NCBI GenBank assembly: GCA_017432365.1
Contig: JAFRJG010000010.1
Location: forward strand, 1-47,146
Source: Candidatus Saccharimonadota bacterium
GTDB lineage: Bacteria; Patescibacteriota; Saccharimonadia; Saccharimonadales; Saccharimonadaceae
Direction: 5' to 3'
DNA length: 47,146 nt
In this document: in pieces, positions 1 through 6,270 of the stretch
Numbering within the stretch: the first letter of the stretch is position 1
Layout: each line of letters begins with the position of its first letter
Made by a program: the position numbers and the translations under genes
The notes under the pieces: generated by a model
Told to the model about the DNA's origin: nothing
Database searches by the model: none
The model's input: the letters and a program-made list of their open reading frames with translations, nothing else

Positions 1-261
1 AAACAATATACGGAGAAAGAGCTCGAAGCCATCCTCAAAAATGCTGAGGCTTCATTCAAAAAAGCCTCAGTTGTTCGAAAAGACCTCATTATTCGCGAGA
101 TTTTTTCGAACTTATATTTCAACAAAGAAAAAATCGCCTTTCTATCTGTTAAGGAGCCTTTTGCATCGCTCCTAGGAGTAAAAACTGGCGATATAATCTC
201 TGTTGGCGGAGGGTGGGAGATTCGAACTCCCGCTCCAGGTCTCCCCAGACTAACGATTTAG
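1..261 (+). CDS. Serine recombinase, C-terminal end (partial; 5' end outside window)
   Basis: Frame 1 is open from the first base to a TAG at 259-261, giving 86 residues. The stretch IIREIFSNLYFNKEKIAFL followed by KEPFASLL looks like the C-terminal end of large serine recombinases of mobile elements (a coiled helix, a short beta segment, then a conserved EPFASL motif). The last ~18 codons (from about 205) lie inside the tRNA-Ser gene read antisense, giving the tail GGGWEIRTPAPGLP. Such tRNA-derived tails are common in recombinases of elements integrated into tRNA genes. The enzyme would catalyse site-specific integration and excision. The family call rests on a short fragment; the catalytic Ser domain is not visible. 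Confidence 0.72.
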   Translation, partial: KQYTEKELEAILKNAEASFKKASVVRKDLIIREIFSNLYFNKEKIAFLSVKEPFASLLGVKTGDIISVGGGWEIRTPAPGLPRLTI

Positions 262-296
262 CAAACCGTCCCCTTCAGCCACTTGGGTAACCCTCC
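204..296 (-). tRNA. tRNA-Ser (anticodon GCU)
   Basis: Read on the minus strand from 296, the acceptor stem GGAGGGT pairs with ACCCTCC, followed by discriminator G (207) and an encoded CCA (206-204). The anticodon loop TTGCTAA gives GCU. The T arm carries GTTCGAATC, and a long variable arm (class II tRNA) is present, as expected for serine. The gene lies antisense to the end of the recombinase reading frame, so it is probably the chromosomal attachment site of the element to the left. Confidence 0.93.
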
Positions 297-308
297 GTAC
301 ACCCCTTT

Positions 309-337
309 ATTTTACCAAATCAAAATCAAAGCGTAAA
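309..337 (-). promoter_or_regulatory. Promoter of tRNA-Ser
   Basis: On the minus strand a TTTACG box (337-332) is followed after 17 nt by TAAAAT (314-309) with an extended TGG. The predicted start is about 6 nt before the mature tRNA 5' end. Confidence 0.6.
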
Positions 338-340
338 CTG

Positions 341-369
341 TTGTATTTCTTAAGAAACTGTGCTATAAT
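341..369 (+). promoter_or_regulatory. Promoter of the pilin-like gene at 403
   Basis: TTGTAT (341-346), 17 nt, then TATAAT (364-369) preceded by TGC (extended -10). It is nearly back to back with the tRNA promoter. The leader before the start codon is about 27 nt and has no clear SD. Confidence 0.7.
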
Positions 370-402
370 AGATGAAAAGAATCATTAACTGCGAGATTTT
401 TA

Positions 403-771
403 ATGAAAAACTTAGCTAAAACCGCTTCCCAAATCTTCACTGGCGCCGCCGCGATGACGACTCTTCTTGCCGGAAAAGTCATGGCGCTCTCTGTCCGTGA
501 AGGAATCGACGCCGTAAAAACCGACGATATGCCCGAAACCTTAATCGGCGACTCTGGAATTATCTCTAAAATCACCGGAATTATTCTTTACCTCGTCGGC
601 GCTCTCTCCGTCATCATGTTAATCTACGGTGGCTTCAAATACGCCACTTCCGCTGGCGACTCTAAGAAAGTTACTGACGCTAAAAACACGATTCTCTACG
701 CAATTATCGGTCTCGTCATCTGTCTTCTCTCTTACGCCATCGTCAAGTGGGTTCTCGGAATCGTCGCCTAA
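403..771 (+). CDS. VirB2/TrbC-like pilin (Mbov_0395-type pilin-like conjugal transfer protein)
   Basis: 122 aa. It has an N-terminal signal-type hydrophobic segment (about residues 8-28), a short polar stretch, then two membrane helices (about 55-75 and 95-120) flanking the loop YGGFKYATSAGDSKKVTDAK. The motif YGG.(K/Q)Y..(S/T).GD...V..AK.TI is shared with the four pilin-like genes at 4467-6186. The size and topology match VirB2/TrbC pilins, which polymerise into conjugative-type pili, and the CPR proteins named after Mbov_0395. It is a single-gene transcription unit with its own promoter and terminator, away from the main locus. Pilus assembly is inferred from family. Confidence 0.8.
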   Translation: MKNLAKTASQIFTGAAAMTTLLAGKVMALSVREGIDAVKTDDMPETLIGDSGIISKITGIILYLVGALSVIMLIYGGFKYATSAGDSKKVTDAKNTILYAIIGLVICLLSYAIVKWVLGIVA

Positions 772-795
772 CCCCTCGCTAGATTAGCTTCAATC

Positions 796-825
796 AAAGT
801 TAGCTCGAAAGGAGCTAACTTTTTT
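796..825. terminator. Bidirectional intrinsic terminator between the pilin gene and comF
   Basis: AAAGTTAGCTC (796-806) and GAGCTAACTTT (812-822) form a perfect 11-bp stem with a 5-nt GAAAG loop. T follows on the + strand and A precedes on the other side, so it can serve both convergent genes. It overlaps the comF stop codon (824-826). Confidence 0.85.
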
Positions 826-1660
826 ACTCCCCCATCTCTCCTCCGCGAATCACCGGACTCGCCCCTCTCCGATTTTTCACAATCACTAATCCGTTCAATC
901 TCTCAACTCCCGCCTCCCGTAAAACCCGCCCCGCCTCTTTCATACTCGCCCCCGTCGTCCACACATCGTCCAACAGCACCACTCTCACCCTCCGTACCTC
1001 CTCCGAAAACTCCCCCGTCTCCCCCTCCAAAAACTTCGGGTTCACTCTCACTGCCCCCTTCGCCTGTGCCTCTCGCACCTTATCACTCGCCCCAACCTGC
1101 ACCGTATCTTTCGCCCGCTCTAACAGCGGCACAACTCGCACTCGCCCCCTCGCCTTCCGCTCGACCCCCTTCGCTACTAACTTCATATGGTCAAACCCCC
1201 TCTCCCTCACATGCCTCCGATTCGTCGCCATCGGCACTAAAATCACCTCCGAACAGCCTCTCCCGCCCTTCCGCTCTCTTGCCTCCTCTCTTAACAACTC
1301 CTTAAAATACATCTCATACACCATCTCCCCAATCACCCTCCCCATTCCCCTGACCGCCTGATACTTATACTCCTCCACCATCTCCCCAAGCAACTCATCT
1401 CTAAAGCCCAAAAACTCCGCCCTCTGAAAAATCTTCTCAAGCTCCCTCGCTGCTTCCTTCTCCTCAGCGCACGCCGCCTCCTCCATATATAAAATCTCCC
1501 GCGGCTGGAACCCTCTCAATATGTACTTTTTACAACGCTCACATAAATACCCTCCCTCCGCTCCACATCCACGACATAACAGGGAAGAAAAGACCGAAAC
1601 AAGCCCTCCCCACACCCCTTCCGTTGTAAAAAACACTTCCTTTTCTTGCCTTTTTACCAT
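824..1660 (-). CDS. comF: ComF family protein (phosphoribosyltransferase-like, DNA uptake)
   Basis: 278 aa. The N-terminal zinc-binding motif has Cys 29, 32, 40 and 43 (CRGC and CERC). In the middle, PMATNRRHVRERGFDHMK matches the ComF P.P....R.R.RGFNq signature. The C-terminal half has the PRPP-binding loop VVLLDDVWTTGAS (about 227-239). ComF proteins have a phosphoribosyltransferase fold and are needed for uptake of single-stranded DNA in naturally competent bacteria; they are common in CPR genomes, which depend on salvaged nucleotides. It is a monocistronic gene, convergent with the pilin gene. The protein is rich in Arg and Glu because its coding strand is G-rich, following the strand skew of the window. 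Confidence 0.9.
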   Translation of the reverse strand: MVKRQEKEVFFTTEGVWGGLVSVFSSLLCRGCGAEGGYLCERCKKYILRGFQPREILYMEEAACAEEKEAARELEKIFQRAEFLGFRDELLGEMVEEYKYQAVRGMGRVIGEMVYEMYFKELLREEARERKGGRGCSEVILVPMATNRRHVRERGFDHMKLVAKGVERKARGRVRVVPLLERAKDTVQVGASDKVREAQAKGAVRVNPKFLEGETGEFSEEVRRVRVVLLDDVWTTGASMKEAGRVLREAGVERLNGLVIVKNRRGASPVIRGGEMGE

Positions 1661-1747
1661 ATTCTCTATTGATTTTAACAGGGAATTAGCCTAAAATAAA
1701 GCTTATACTATATAACGCGTAAAACGCAAAGTGGAGGAAAACCGAGT

Positions 1748-2284
1748 ATGGCTCGTAAAACCAACGATGACATGCTGATGGAAGATGAACTCGCTGCCGC
1801 CTTCCTAGAAGACGACGCGACCACTATGCTCGAGCCCGACGAGCCAGCTCTTGCCGCTCCCGCGGAAGAACCGGAAGAACTCGCCGACGCGCCCGAAGAA
1901 GCTTTAGAACCATCAGACGAGGGGGATGATGGGTGGGAAGATAGCGGAGATTTTCCTGGACAGCTCGCCGTAGATGTCTATGAAACCGCCGACAAATTAG
2001 TTATCAAGGCGCGGACCGCCGGAATTAAAAAGTCCGACTTAAACGTCTCAATTCACGACTCAATTCTGACCATTTCCGGCGTCCTCTCCGGCGGGGAAGA
2101 TGACCAAACAACCCGTTGGCACATCCAAGAATGTTACTGGGGCGAATTCTCCCGAACCATCGCCCTCCCGGTTCAAGTCCGCGAGGACGAAAACTCCGTC
2201 AAGGCAGAACTCCGCGACGGCGTCTTAACCATCACTTTCGACAAAGAAAAAGTTGAAGCCCCGAAAGTCATCCCGATTCAATAG
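1748..2284 (+). CDS. Small heat-shock protein, Hsp20/alpha-crystallin family
   Basis: 178 aa. Residues 1-70 are a very acidic, low-complexity extension (Glu/Asp/Ala/Pro). The alpha-crystallin domain spans about 72-168, with the family signature KAELRDGVLTITF near the end and a C-terminal IPI (IxI) tail used for oligomer contacts. This is an ATP-independent holdase chaperone that binds unfolding proteins. The ATG at 1748 is supported by a strong SD (GGAGGA, 1733-1738). The acidic extension is longer than usual for the family. Confidence 0.92.
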   Translation: MARKTNDDMLMEDELAAAFLEDDATTMLEPDEPALAAPAEEPEELADAPEEALEPSDEGDDGWEDSGDFPGQLAVDVYETADKLVIKARTAGIKKSDLNVSIHDSILTISGVLSGGEDDQTTRWHIQECYWGEFSRTIALPVQVREDENSVKAELRDGVLTITFDKEKVEAPKVIPIQ

Positions 2285-2306
2285 AAATTAGACTCAAAGG
2301 GCGGAG

Positions 2307-2415
2307 TCAAGTGTCTCTTCTCGACGGCGTACCGCAGCTTACGAGCGAGGTCCGGCAAGCGCGACCCCCGCAACGGCGGGCGGGCGCGACTTGCGTCCGG
2401 CGAAAGAGACCTTGA
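2307..2415 (+). ncRNA. Candidate structured RNA element (unassigned)
   Basis: The gap after the hsp20 gene holds a GC-rich segment that can fold into one long hairpin. TCAAG (2307-2311) pairs with CTTGA (2411-2415). GTCTCTT (2313-2319) pairs with AAGAGAC (2404-2410). CCGG (2352-2355) pairs with CCGG (2397-2400), CAAG (2356-2359) with CTTG (2390-2393), CGCG (2360-2363) with CGCG (2385-2388), and CCCGC (2367-2371) with GCGGG (2376-2380) across an AACG loop. No reading frame fits. I found no conserved motif of SRP RNA, 6S RNA, RNase P RNA or tmRNA. It could be a small RNA, a 3' UTR element of hsp20, or a degenerate mobile-element end. The strand is not established. Confidence 0.4.
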
Positions 2416-2419
2416 CGCA

Positions 2420-2447
2420 AGCCCTATCCCTCAAGCCCTATTCCTCA
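2420..2447. repeat. Tandem 14-nt repeat
   Basis: CCCTATCCCTCAAG is followed directly by CCCTATTCCTCAAG (one difference). It lies between the structured element and the promoter of the 2489 gene. No function is apparent. Confidence 0.6.
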
Positions 2448-2474
2448 AGCTCTGCTCATCGAGCCTATTTTTTT

Positions 2475-2482
2475 GCTATAAT
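2475..2482 (+). promoter_or_regulatory. Extended -10 promoter of the gene at 2489 (leaderless)
   Basis: TGCTATAAT, with TATAAT at 2477-2482 and only 6 nt before the ATG. Transcription should start at or next to the A of the ATG. No convincing -35 box is visible. Confidence 0.7.
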
Positions 2483-2488
2483 TATTTC

Positions 2489-4429
2489 ATGTCTCGCTTG
2501 CTCAAAAACCAACGCCTCCTCCTCCCTCTCTCCCTCGCCCTCCTCTCAATCCTCCTCGCCGTCCCTTGCTCCCTCCGTTTCTCGACCAACCCCCTGACCG
2601 TCCTCATGAACCTATTGCTCCTCCTCCCCCTCTTCGGACTCTTCCTCGCCTTGACCCGCCGCACCCCCTTCGCCTTCCTCCTCACAGCGCTCGTCTTCCT
2701 CTTCATCTCTTATATCGACGACGTCGTTTATAAAAGCCGCCTTATCCACCTCCGCTTCACCGACTTCCTCACCGCCGGCGACGGTCTCCGTGTCGCCAAT
2801 CGTTATAGTCTCGCCCCGACTTTTCATACCTTCCTCCTCCTCGCCGTCCTCCTCGCTTCCTTCATCGCCCTCTACCGCCTCAGAAAAACCCTCAAAACCC
2901 GATATAACTTCGAAGAATCTCGTCGAGAAAACCTCCTTGTCGGTCTCGCTCTCTGCCTCTGCTCCTCTCTCGTCATACTCGGCGGTACCAAGTTCAATCT
3001 CCTCTCCGGTCCATACTCTTCCGTCAGATACATCTTCGATACAAACTACACAACCGAACACGCCGGTCTTCTCTACGCTCTCTACGGCGAATACCTCGAT
3101 AGTAAACTCATCCCTCCTGACAACTACTCCGACGAAGCCGCCGAAGCCGTCCTCGCTCAATATACCGACCCCGCCTCCGAGAACCCCTCCCCAAAGTCCG
3201 CCCATAGCGCCGACTCAGACAACAATCAACCATCCGACTCAAAAAACAACTCCTCAACCGCCCAAGCCCCCCTCGACCTTATCGTTATCATGAACGAATC
3301 TCTCGCCGACTACGCTCTCGTCGGCGACCCCCTCTTCGAAACCGACCCCTTAAAAAACCTCCATTCCGAAAAAAACTCCTACTTTGAAGGAAAACTCGTC
3401 GTCCCCGTCTTCGGCGGCGGAACCGCCAACTCCGAGTTCGAATTTCTCACTGGAAACTCCATGCACTTCCTCCCCGCCCTCTCCTCTCCCTTCTCTCAAT
3501 ACCTCGTCAAACCGACCTCCTCTCTCGCAAGCGACCTGTCCCAGCTCAACTTCCATACCGTCGGTATTCATCCTTATTACTCCGAAGAATGGAGCCGAAA
3601 AACCGTTTACCCGAACCTCGGTTTTCAGGAAACCATCTTCGGTGAAGATTTCTCTTCCGGTTTATCAGTCAGCTCAAACCCCTTCACAAACTCAACCAGC
3701 ATGTACGACCGCCTCGATTTCGGCGATAACCTCGAATATCTCCGCGGCTTCATTAGCGACGCCGAATGTTACCGTAAAATCCTCTCCCTTCTCAATTCCT
3801 CCGCTTCAGTCTCCGCTTCAATTTCCTCCGACTCGACAACCTCAAGCTCCTCATCTTCTGAGTTCCTCTCAAAAACCTCTAATTTCATCTTCGCCGTCAC
3901 TATCCAAAACCACGGTAGCTACGACTACGATAAAGACGACTTCTCCTCGACCGAATACCTCCCCGATAACCCAACCGCGAACCAATACCTCACCCTCTCC
4001 TCCCTCAGCGACCAAGCTTTCCACGATTTTATCTCCGAATTAAAATCCCGTAAAAAACACACACTCGTCCTCATGTTCGGTGACCATCAGCCCGCCCTAG
4101 AAACCGCCGACCTCGTCTCGGACTTCGACGAATCCGTTTACAATTACTACATCACCCCTTATATCGTCTGGAGCAACTTCGACCTTGCGGTTGACTTCCC
4201 AGAAATTACCAGCACCAACTACCTCTCCGTCTTCTTAAAACAATCCGCCAATCTCCCTCTGACCACCTGGGACAACTTCCGCCTCGCAACTCTCTCCAAT
4301 TACCCCTTAATCAGCACTTACTACGCCCTCGACCGCTCTGATAATCTCTCCAGTCGCACAGATTCCCCCGCCGCCCTCTCCGATTACTCCCTCTTAACTT
4401 ATTACCGTCTCTTCGTCGAACCAAAATAA
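2489..4429 (+). CDS. LTA synthase/phosphoglycerol transferase family membrane enzyme
   Basis: 646 aa. The N-terminal part (about 1-190) has about five membrane helices. A Ser/Asn/Asp-rich linker follows (about 225-260), then an extracellular alkaline-phosphatase/sulfatase-fold domain. Motifs typical of LtaS-like enzymes are IVIMNESLAD (metal-site Glu), FGGGTANSEFEFLTG (catalytic Thr), HPYYSEEWSR, QNHGSYDYD and MFGDHQP. Family members transfer glycerol-phosphate or similar head groups from lipids to surface polymers outside the membrane. A Ser-rich tract (about 437-460) interrupts the catalytic domain. No other teichoic acid genes are visible here, so the acceptor is unknown. It is a single-gene unit with a leaderless start and its own terminator. 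Confidence 0.87.
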   Translation: MSRLLKNQRLLLPLSLALLSILLAVPCSLRFSTNPLTVLMNLLLLLPLFGLFLALTRRTPFAFLLTALVFLFISYIDDVVYKSRLIHLRFTDFLTAGDGLRVANRYSLAPTFHTFLLLAVLLASFIALYRLRKTLKTRYNFEESRRENLLVGLALCLCSSLVILGGTKFNLLSGPYSSVRYIFDTNYTTEHAGLLYALYGEYLDSKLIPPDNYSDEAAEAVLAQYTDPASENPSPKSAHSADSDNNQPSDSKNNSSTAQAPLDLIVIMNESLADYALVGDPLFETDPLKNLHSEKNSYFEGKLVVPVFGGGTANSEFEFLTGNSMHFLPALSSPFSQYLVKPTSSLASDLSQLNFHTVGIHPYYSEEWSRKTVYPNLGFQETIFGEDFSSGLSVSSNPFTNSTSMYDRLDFGDNLEYLRGFISDAECYRKILSLLNSSASVSASISSDSTTSSSSSSEFLSKTSNFIFAVTIQNHGSYDYDKDDFSSTEYLPDNPTANQYLTLSSLSDQAFHDFISELKSRKKHTLVLMFGDHQPALETADLVSDFDESVYNYYITPYIVWSNFDLAVDFPEITSTNYLSVFLKQSANLPLTTWDNFRLATLSNYPLISTYYALDRSDNLSSRTDSPAALSDYSLLTYYRLFVEPK

Positions 4430-4452
4430 CCCCCGCGCACGGGGGTTATTTT
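4423..4452. terminator. Bidirectional intrinsic terminator
   Basis: A perfect 12-bp stem, AAAATAACCCCC (4423-4434) with GGGGGTTATTTT (4441-4452), and a GCGCAC loop. The A and T flanks allow use from both sides. It separates the convergent genes at 2489 (+) and 4467 (-) and overlaps the stop codon of the former. Confidence 0.92.
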
Positions 4453-4466
4453 CTCAAGCTCTCTTC

Positions 4467-4859
4467 CTAGCTTCCGAGCTTCGTCACGACGAAGTTCACA
4501 ATCGCATACGCTAAAATAGAAATCGCTAAACCTACTAACCCGTAAATAATCGTATTTTTCGCCGAAGTTACCTTGCTCTGGTCGCCCGTAGAAATCGTAT
4601 ATTGTACGCCACCATAAATCACCACTACGACCGACAAAATACCGACAACATATAAAATCGTATTGATAATGTTCTTCACTTTATCTTGAAGTTGTAAACT
4701 TCCCGCGCCACTCCCTAAGCCAGTCGCACTCAACCCTCGTCTAACCTGGTCTGTCGCCGGACTCGCATACGCCGCACTCGGCGCCATAACCGCGGAAATT
4801 CCTGCTAAAGCTAACCCCGCCGCCAAAACTGCAGTTTTAACTCTTTCTGATAATTTCAT
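4467..4859 (-). CDS. VirB2/TrbC-like pilin (Mbov_0395 type)
   Basis: 130 aa. A signal peptide ends near AAYA-SP (about residue 32). Two membrane helices (about 65-85 and 105-128) flank the conserved loop YGGVQYTISTGDQSKVTSAK. It is the last of four pilin-like genes on the minus strand but is separated from the previous one by 57 nt holding its own promoter and an AAAGGA SD, so its dose may be set separately. It may be the major pilin; that is a guess from the independent promoter. Confidence 0.82.
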   Translation of the reverse strand: MKLSERVKTAVLAAGLALAGISAVMAPSAAYASPATDQVRRGLSATGLGSGAGSLQLQDKVKNIINTILYVVGILSVVVVIYGGVQYTISTGDQSKVTSAKNTIIYGLVGLAISILAYAIVNFVVTKLGS

Positions 4860-4886
4860 TTACATCCTTTCTTTTACCTTATGTTT

Positions 4887-4915
4887 ATTTTACCAACTTA
4901 AACCGCTCATGTAAA
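4887..4915 (-). promoter_or_regulatory. Promoter of the pilin-like gene at 4859
   Basis: On the minus strand TTTACA (4915-4910), 17 nt, TAAAAT (4892-4887) with an extended TGG. The -35 box abuts the stop codon of the upstream pilin gene. Confidence 0.65.
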
Positions 4916-4916
4916 G

Positions 4917-5336
4917 CTAAAATTTATCGACTACAAACACCACAATCACATACGCTAAAATCGCCAAAGCCAACCCTGCCAACGCATAAATCATTATCAT
5001 CTTCGCCTTCGCTACTTTCCCCGAATTTCCTGTCGAAATCGTCATCTGTAACCCCGCATAAATCATCATCACAACCGATATTACTCCTACCAAATACAAC
5101 AGAACCTTCACCACGTTCTTTATCGGACTCGTTACCGTCCCCGTCTCTTCACAACCCGCTGCCTTTCTCAATTCCTCGTTAATATCCGACCCACATAAAT
5201 CATCTGACGCAATCGACGTCGCCGCCGCTTCCTTCACCATTAACCCCTGTCCGCCAACTTCCAACCCCACTCCCACGAAATTAAGCCCCAACATCAAGCT
5301 CACCGCCAAAATCGCCCCAATCCACCTCTTTTTCAT
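4917..5336 (-). CDS. VirB2/TrbC-like pilin (Mbov_0395 type)
   Basis: 139 aa. N-terminal signal segment (about 8-38), a Cys-containing polar region (LCGSDINEELRKAAGCEE), then two membrane helices around YAGLQMTISTGNSGKVAKAK. Its start overlaps the stop of the preceding gene by ATGA, and an AAGGAG SD lies 8 nt upstream. It is the third gene of the operon read from 6186. Two Cys residues about 10 apart could form a disulfide outside the cytoplasm. Confidence 0.8.
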   Translation of the reverse strand: MKKRWIGAILAVSLMLGLNFVGVGLEVGGQGLMVKEAAATSIASDDLCGSDINEELRKAAGCEETGTVTSPIKNVVKVLLYLVGVISVVMMIYAGLQMTISTGNSGKVAKAKMIMIYALAGLALAILAYVIVVFVVDKF

Positions 5337-5647
5337 TGTCCCATCTCCTTCAACACAAATTGTACCAGCGCAAACGCCGTAATCGCTACCACAAGCCCCA
5401 CAATCGAATAAATCAGCGTATTCCGCGCCTTCGTTACCGCCCCCGCGTCCCCCGCCGAACTCGTCATCTGTAACCCTGAATAAATAATCATTATCACCGC
5501 CGCCACTCCGAGTATCCCAAACACCCAGGACAACACATTCGTCAAAAACGTCCCCGTCCCCCCGCCCGGCAATTTCGGCAATCTCGCCGCCGCGTCATCC
5601 AACTCGTCCCCGAACCGCGTTAAAACTCTTGTCATTTCTAATTTCAT
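5333..5647 (-). CDS. VirB2/TrbC-like pilin-like membrane protein
   Basis: 104 aa. Two membrane helices flank YSGLQMTSSAGDAGAVTKAR, the same core as the neighbouring pilins. Unlike them it has no obvious cleavable signal peptide; it starts MKLEMTRVLTRFGDELDD, a charged N-terminus. It overlaps both neighbours by 4 nt (ATGA), with a GGAGGAGG SD 6 nt before the ATG. It may be a minor or non-cleaved subunit. Its TGA stop is one of only two in the window. Confidence 0.75.
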   Translation of the reverse strand: MKLEMTRVLTRFGDELDDAAARLPKLPGGGTGTFLTNVLSWVFGILGVAAVIMIIYSGLQMTSSAGDAGAVTKARNTLIYSIVGLVVAITAFALVQFVLKEMGQ

Positions 5648-6186
5648 TGGAATCCTCCTCCCGAACTAAATATCCCTAAAATCGTATTCACAATCATGTG
5701 TGCCGAAATCCCTAAAATTAGCCCGACCACCGCCCCAACAATCGTCTTCTTCGCCTTCGCCGCTGCTCCGGCATCTCCGGCACTCAACACATACTGGAAC
5801 CCCCCATAAATAATCATCACTACCGCCAACAACCCCACAATAAAGAACAAATCCGTCAAAATCGTCAAAATAATCGTCCAAATCGTCTTCGTTATCTTAT
5901 CTTTCTCAAAATTACTCCCCGCTACTGTCTGTCGCCCGTTAACCGTCTCACAATCCAAATACGCATACCAACCTTTCAGCCCGAAAAAGTCCGCCGCCGA
6001 CCCTTCACCCCCGTCTCCCCCTGAACAAGCCCCCGTCGTCGCAGTCCCAGTCGTTGCACTCCCTACTCCGCTCGACAATCCCGCACTCCCCGACGGAGTT
6101 GGCGCCGCATACGCCACCCCCGCACTTAACAACCCCGCCCCTATCATCCAAACCCCCAAGATAACCCTAAAAACTCTTTTTCTCAT
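5644..6186 (-). CDS. VirB2/TrbC-like pilin, long form
   Basis: 180 aa, first gene of the minus-strand pilin operon. A signal peptide ends at about AYA-AP (residue 28). A Gly/Ser/Thr-rich region with two Cys (about 30-75) follows, then two membrane helices around YGGFQYVLSAGDAGAAAKAK. It is longer than usual for the family because of the central insert. It is divergent from the VirB6-like gene across 84 bp, so pilins and channel are likely controlled from one intergenic region. Confidence 0.8.
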   Translation of the reverse strand: MRKRVFRVILGVWMIGAGLLSAGVAYAAPTPSGSAGLSSGVGSATTGTATTGACSGGDGGEGSAADFFGLKGWYAYLDCETVNGRQTVAGSNFEKDKITKTIWTIILTILTDLFFIVGLLAVVMIIYGGFQYVLSAGDAGAAAKAKKTIVGAVVGLILGISAHMIVNTILGIFSSGGGFQ

Positions 6187-6192
6187 ACCCTC

Positions 6193-6198
6193 ATTATA
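6193..6198 (-). promoter_or_regulatory. -10 box of the pilin operon (leaderless)
   Basis: On the minus strand TATAAT lies exactly 6 nt before the ATG at 6186, placing the predicted transcription start at the start codon. The -35 is weak. Confidence 0.65.
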
Positions 6199-6224
6199 TC
6201 ATTTTCTTCTTATCTTAAAATACC

Positions 6225-6253
6225 TTGAATTTTTTACTCTTTCATGCTATAAT
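6225..6253 (+). promoter_or_regulatory. Promoter of the VirB6-like gene
   Basis: TTGAAT (6225-6230), 17 nt, TATAAT (6248-6253) preceded by TGC. The GTG start follows after 17 nt. Confidence 0.75.
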
Positions 6254-6270
6254 TAACAGGTTAAATCTAC

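Noticed and set aside
372-419. 15-codon upstream frame overlapping the start of the pilin gene at 403
   Set aside because: Its ATG is only 2 nt after the -10 box, so it would lie before the transcription start.
2307-2415. SRP (4.5S) RNA as identity of the structured element
   Set aside because: The conserved apical GGAAG...AGCAG motif is absent, despite the hairpin-like shape.
2612-3205. Minus-strand open frame rich in Glu and Gly opposite the LTA-synthase-like gene
   Set aside because: It is low complexity from reading C-rich codons backwards; the plus-strand gene has all catalytic motifs.
5333-5336. Recoding of TGA as glycine (as in Gracilibacteria)
   Set aside because: The predicted proteins run to their expected ends with no in-frame TGA, and both TGA codons coincide with well-placed ATGA start overlaps with good SD sequences.
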